From contig NZ_JAARML010000002.1 in NCBI RefSeq assembly GCF_011759375.1, positions 620,001 to 684,000 on the forward strand: 64,000 bases of DNA, given 5' to 3'. The translations under genes and the position numbers were made by a program. Source of the stretch: Paraflavitalea devenefica (GTDB lineage: Bacteria > Bacteroidota > Bacteroidia > Chitinophagales > Chitinophagaceae). The notes under the pieces were generated by a model. The model was given only the letters and a program-made list of their open reading frames with translations. It made no database searches and was not told the origin of the DNA. This document shows, in pieces, positions 62,530 through 64,000 of the stretch (position 1 is its first letter; the number at the start of each line of letters is the position of its first letter).

Positions 62530-64000
62530 TTAAATGCCTTTCGTGGCTTTTCGCTTTGCCAGGAATGCTTCAAACGCGGCTAGTGAAAAACTGCTCAGGT
62601 TACGGTCGGGTGTAAGGCCTCCTTTCTGTGCGGCCAATACGCCATAACGGCAATCGTCATAACCTTCTATCGAATGCGCATCAGGATCTACAGAGAGCAG
62701 TACATTTTTCTCCAGGGCATAATCAATCCAACGCCAGTCAATATCCAGCCTGCGGGGGTGTGCATTCAGCTCTACCACTACCTCTTGTGCGGCACAGGTA
62801 TCAATAATCGTTTTATGGTCCAGCGGATAGCCGGGACGGCTCAATAACAACCGGCCGGTCATATGCCCCAGGATCGTTGTATAGGGATTTTGAATGGCGT
62901 TCATTACACGCATCATGGCTTTATCTTCCGTCATCTTCAGGTTGGAATGTACGGAAGCGATCACCAGGTCGAAGGTGGATAAGATAGCATTGGAGTAATC
63001 CAGCGTCCCGTCATTGAGGATATCGCACTCAATACTTTTAAAGATCCTGAACGGGGCCAGCTTTTTATTCAGCTCATCAATATAATAGTGTTGCTCCTTG
63101 ATCCTTTCTTCCGACAGCCCTTTGGCATAAAAGGCGCTCTTACTGTGGTCGCTGATCACCAGGTATTCATATCCTTTATTAATGGCAGCATTGGCCATTT
63201 CCTCGATCGTATTCGAGCCGTCGCTCCAGTCGCTATGGCTGTGAATAATGGCCCTGATGTCTTCCGGTTGTATCAGTGTGCCGGGTGCACGGTTGGCTGC
63301 CAGCACAGCCCCCTTTTCGCGCAGGGCAGGAGCTATATAGGGGATATTGGTAGTCGTGAAAATGGCTTCTTCCGAAGTATACGTGGCATTGGTATCCCAA
63401 CCGGATAATGCCTGCCAGGCCTGGGCGAAGTCTTCACTGCAACTGGTAGTGAACAATACCTTATAGAAAACCTCGTTATTAGCATGATAAAACTTCAGGG
63501 GTATATTCTCCTGACCTTTTACCGTCAGTATAGTATCGGCGCTTTCTACCGTACTAAACTGGTTGGCTTCAAAAAAGGATTGCAGGTCCTGTACAGGAAC
63601 GGTGGTTACCCAGGCCAGTTGGTCAATAATTTCCAGTTGACGGCGGAATGCTCCTGTAATAGCAAAAAGATTACCGGGAAATTGTTCGGCCAGGGTCTTA
63701 TTCACTGTCAGCGCATACGTTTCTGTGTCTGCATACAGATGGCTGCCCTGGCTGCGCATATAAAACTCAATGGACTCCTGTACATTCTTCTGGGTCTTCT
63801 CTCCAAAACCTTTATACAGCATCAGGCGGTTTTCATTGCAGGCATACAACAACTCGCCGATCGTTTCAATACCCATCTCTTTCCAGATCGTGGCAATCTT
63901 TTTAGGGCCGATGCCTTTAATACGCAGCATCTCTATAACACCCGGCGGTGTTTTTTCAATATACTCTTCCAGTACCTGCAGCCGGCCATCCTGCTGTACC
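62530..64000 (-). CDS. PolX-family DNA polymerase/PHP-exonuclease protein, partial, polymerase site degenerate
   Basis: The frame is open to the right edge, so the N-terminus is missing. Visible parts are a helix-hairpin-helix (LRIKGIGPKKIATIWKEMGI), the palm/thumb region of family-X polymerases (FAITGAFRRQLEIIDQLAWV) and a complete C-terminal PHP domain. The metal-binding PHP motifs are all present: HSHSDWSDGSN, VISDHS, SIECDIL, ASVHSN, LGHMTGR, VELNAHP, DPDAHS. In active PolX the segment after RR..E reads DxD; here it is QLA, so nucleotide transfer is probably lost. Bacterial PolX acts in base-excision and gap repair. This copy is best seen as a 3'-5' exonuclease or AP-site nuclease (inference). 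Confidence 0.9.
   Translation of the reverse strand, partial: VQQDGRLQVLEEYIEKTPPGVIEMLRIKGIGPKKIATIWKEMGIETIGELLYACNENRLMLYKGFGEKTQKNVQESIEFYMRSQGSHLYADTETYALTVNKTLAEQFPGNLFAITGAFRRQLEIIDQLAWVTTVPVQDLQSFFEANQFSTVESADTILTVKGQENIPLKFYHANNEVFYKVLFTTSCSEDFAQAWQALSGWDTNATYTSEEAIFTTTNIPYIAPALREKGAVLAANRAPGTLIQPEDIRAIIHSHSDWSDGSNTIEEMANAAINKGYEYLVISDHSKSAFYAKGLSEERIKEQHYYIDELNKKLAPFRIFKSIECDILNDGTLDYSNAILSTFDLVIASVHSNLKMTEDKAMMRVMNAIQNPYTTILGHMTGRLLLSRPGYPLDHKTIIDTCAAQEVVVELNAHPRRLDIDWRWIDYALEKNVLLSVDPDAHSIEGYDDCRYGVLAAQKGGLTPDRNLSSFSLAAFEAFLAKRKATKGI

Overview
The window reads as chromosome of a Bacteroidota, most likely family Chitinophagaceae (inference). The evidence is a SusC/SusD pair under an ECF sigma/FecR switch, a type IX secretion (T9SS) sorting domain, the HYC_CC_PP family, a promoter matching the Bacteroidota consensus (TTTG, 20 bases, TAnnTTTG), and many small stress proteins typical of that group. 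I found no rRNA, tRNA, CRISPR array, insertion sequence or prophage.

Layout. 1-11.9 kb (minus strand): an outer-membrane uptake locus in the order ECF sigma, FecR, SusC with STN domain, SusD, secreted thioredoxin, and an S9 peptidase running off the left edge. 12.3-24.4 kb: mixed chromosomal genes. These are a DUF4468-like secreted protein, a 1224-residue multi-pass membrane sensor of unknown role, sucC, an AbiEii-type toxin with a DUF6922-like partner, a lipoprotein, purine nucleoside phosphorylase, a putative porin, a cupin and a lipocalin-like lipoprotein. 24.5-29.9 kb: a heavy-metal locus with HYC_CC_PP, two HMA proteins, a TlpA thioredoxin and an outer-membrane protein, followed by a TonB receptor with its own promoter and a DtxR/IdeR-like palindrome. 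30-43.7 kb: two lone receivers, YtxH, holin-fold and DUF1328 envelope-stress proteins, a cytoplasmic alpha-amylase and an oxidoreductase. Then comes a signalling block: a CHASE3 kinase divergent from rpoN, an NtrC-type sigma-54 activator, a PAS kinase and a receiver-PAS-kinase hybrid. 43.7-53.1 kb: a beta-barrel protein, Ku and a standalone LigD polymerase (end joining), two FAD oxidoreductases (one with a Rieske domain), BrkB/YihY, lmo0937, DUF2383, Hsp20 and DUF4142 proteins, which together look like a stress and DNA-repair island. 53.2-62.2 kb (minus): a tight four-gene operon of three giant 17-residue-repeat fibre proteins with C-terminal S74 chaperone domains and one T9SS-sorted protein. 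62.5-64 kb: a PolX-family protein whose polymerase aspartates appear lost while its PHP nuclease motifs remain.

The intergenic DNA is unusually structured. It carries several families of palindromes: hairpins whose stems co-vary around a fixed GGA loop, imperfect palindromes built from iterated short 'words' (two of which share a 16-base core), composite repeats flanking the ECF sigma gene, and CTTCGACAAGCTCAGGG-type inverted repeats. The most novel-looking signals are these repeats, the fibre operon, the 1224-residue sensor, the metal-receptor operator and the polymerase-dead PolX.
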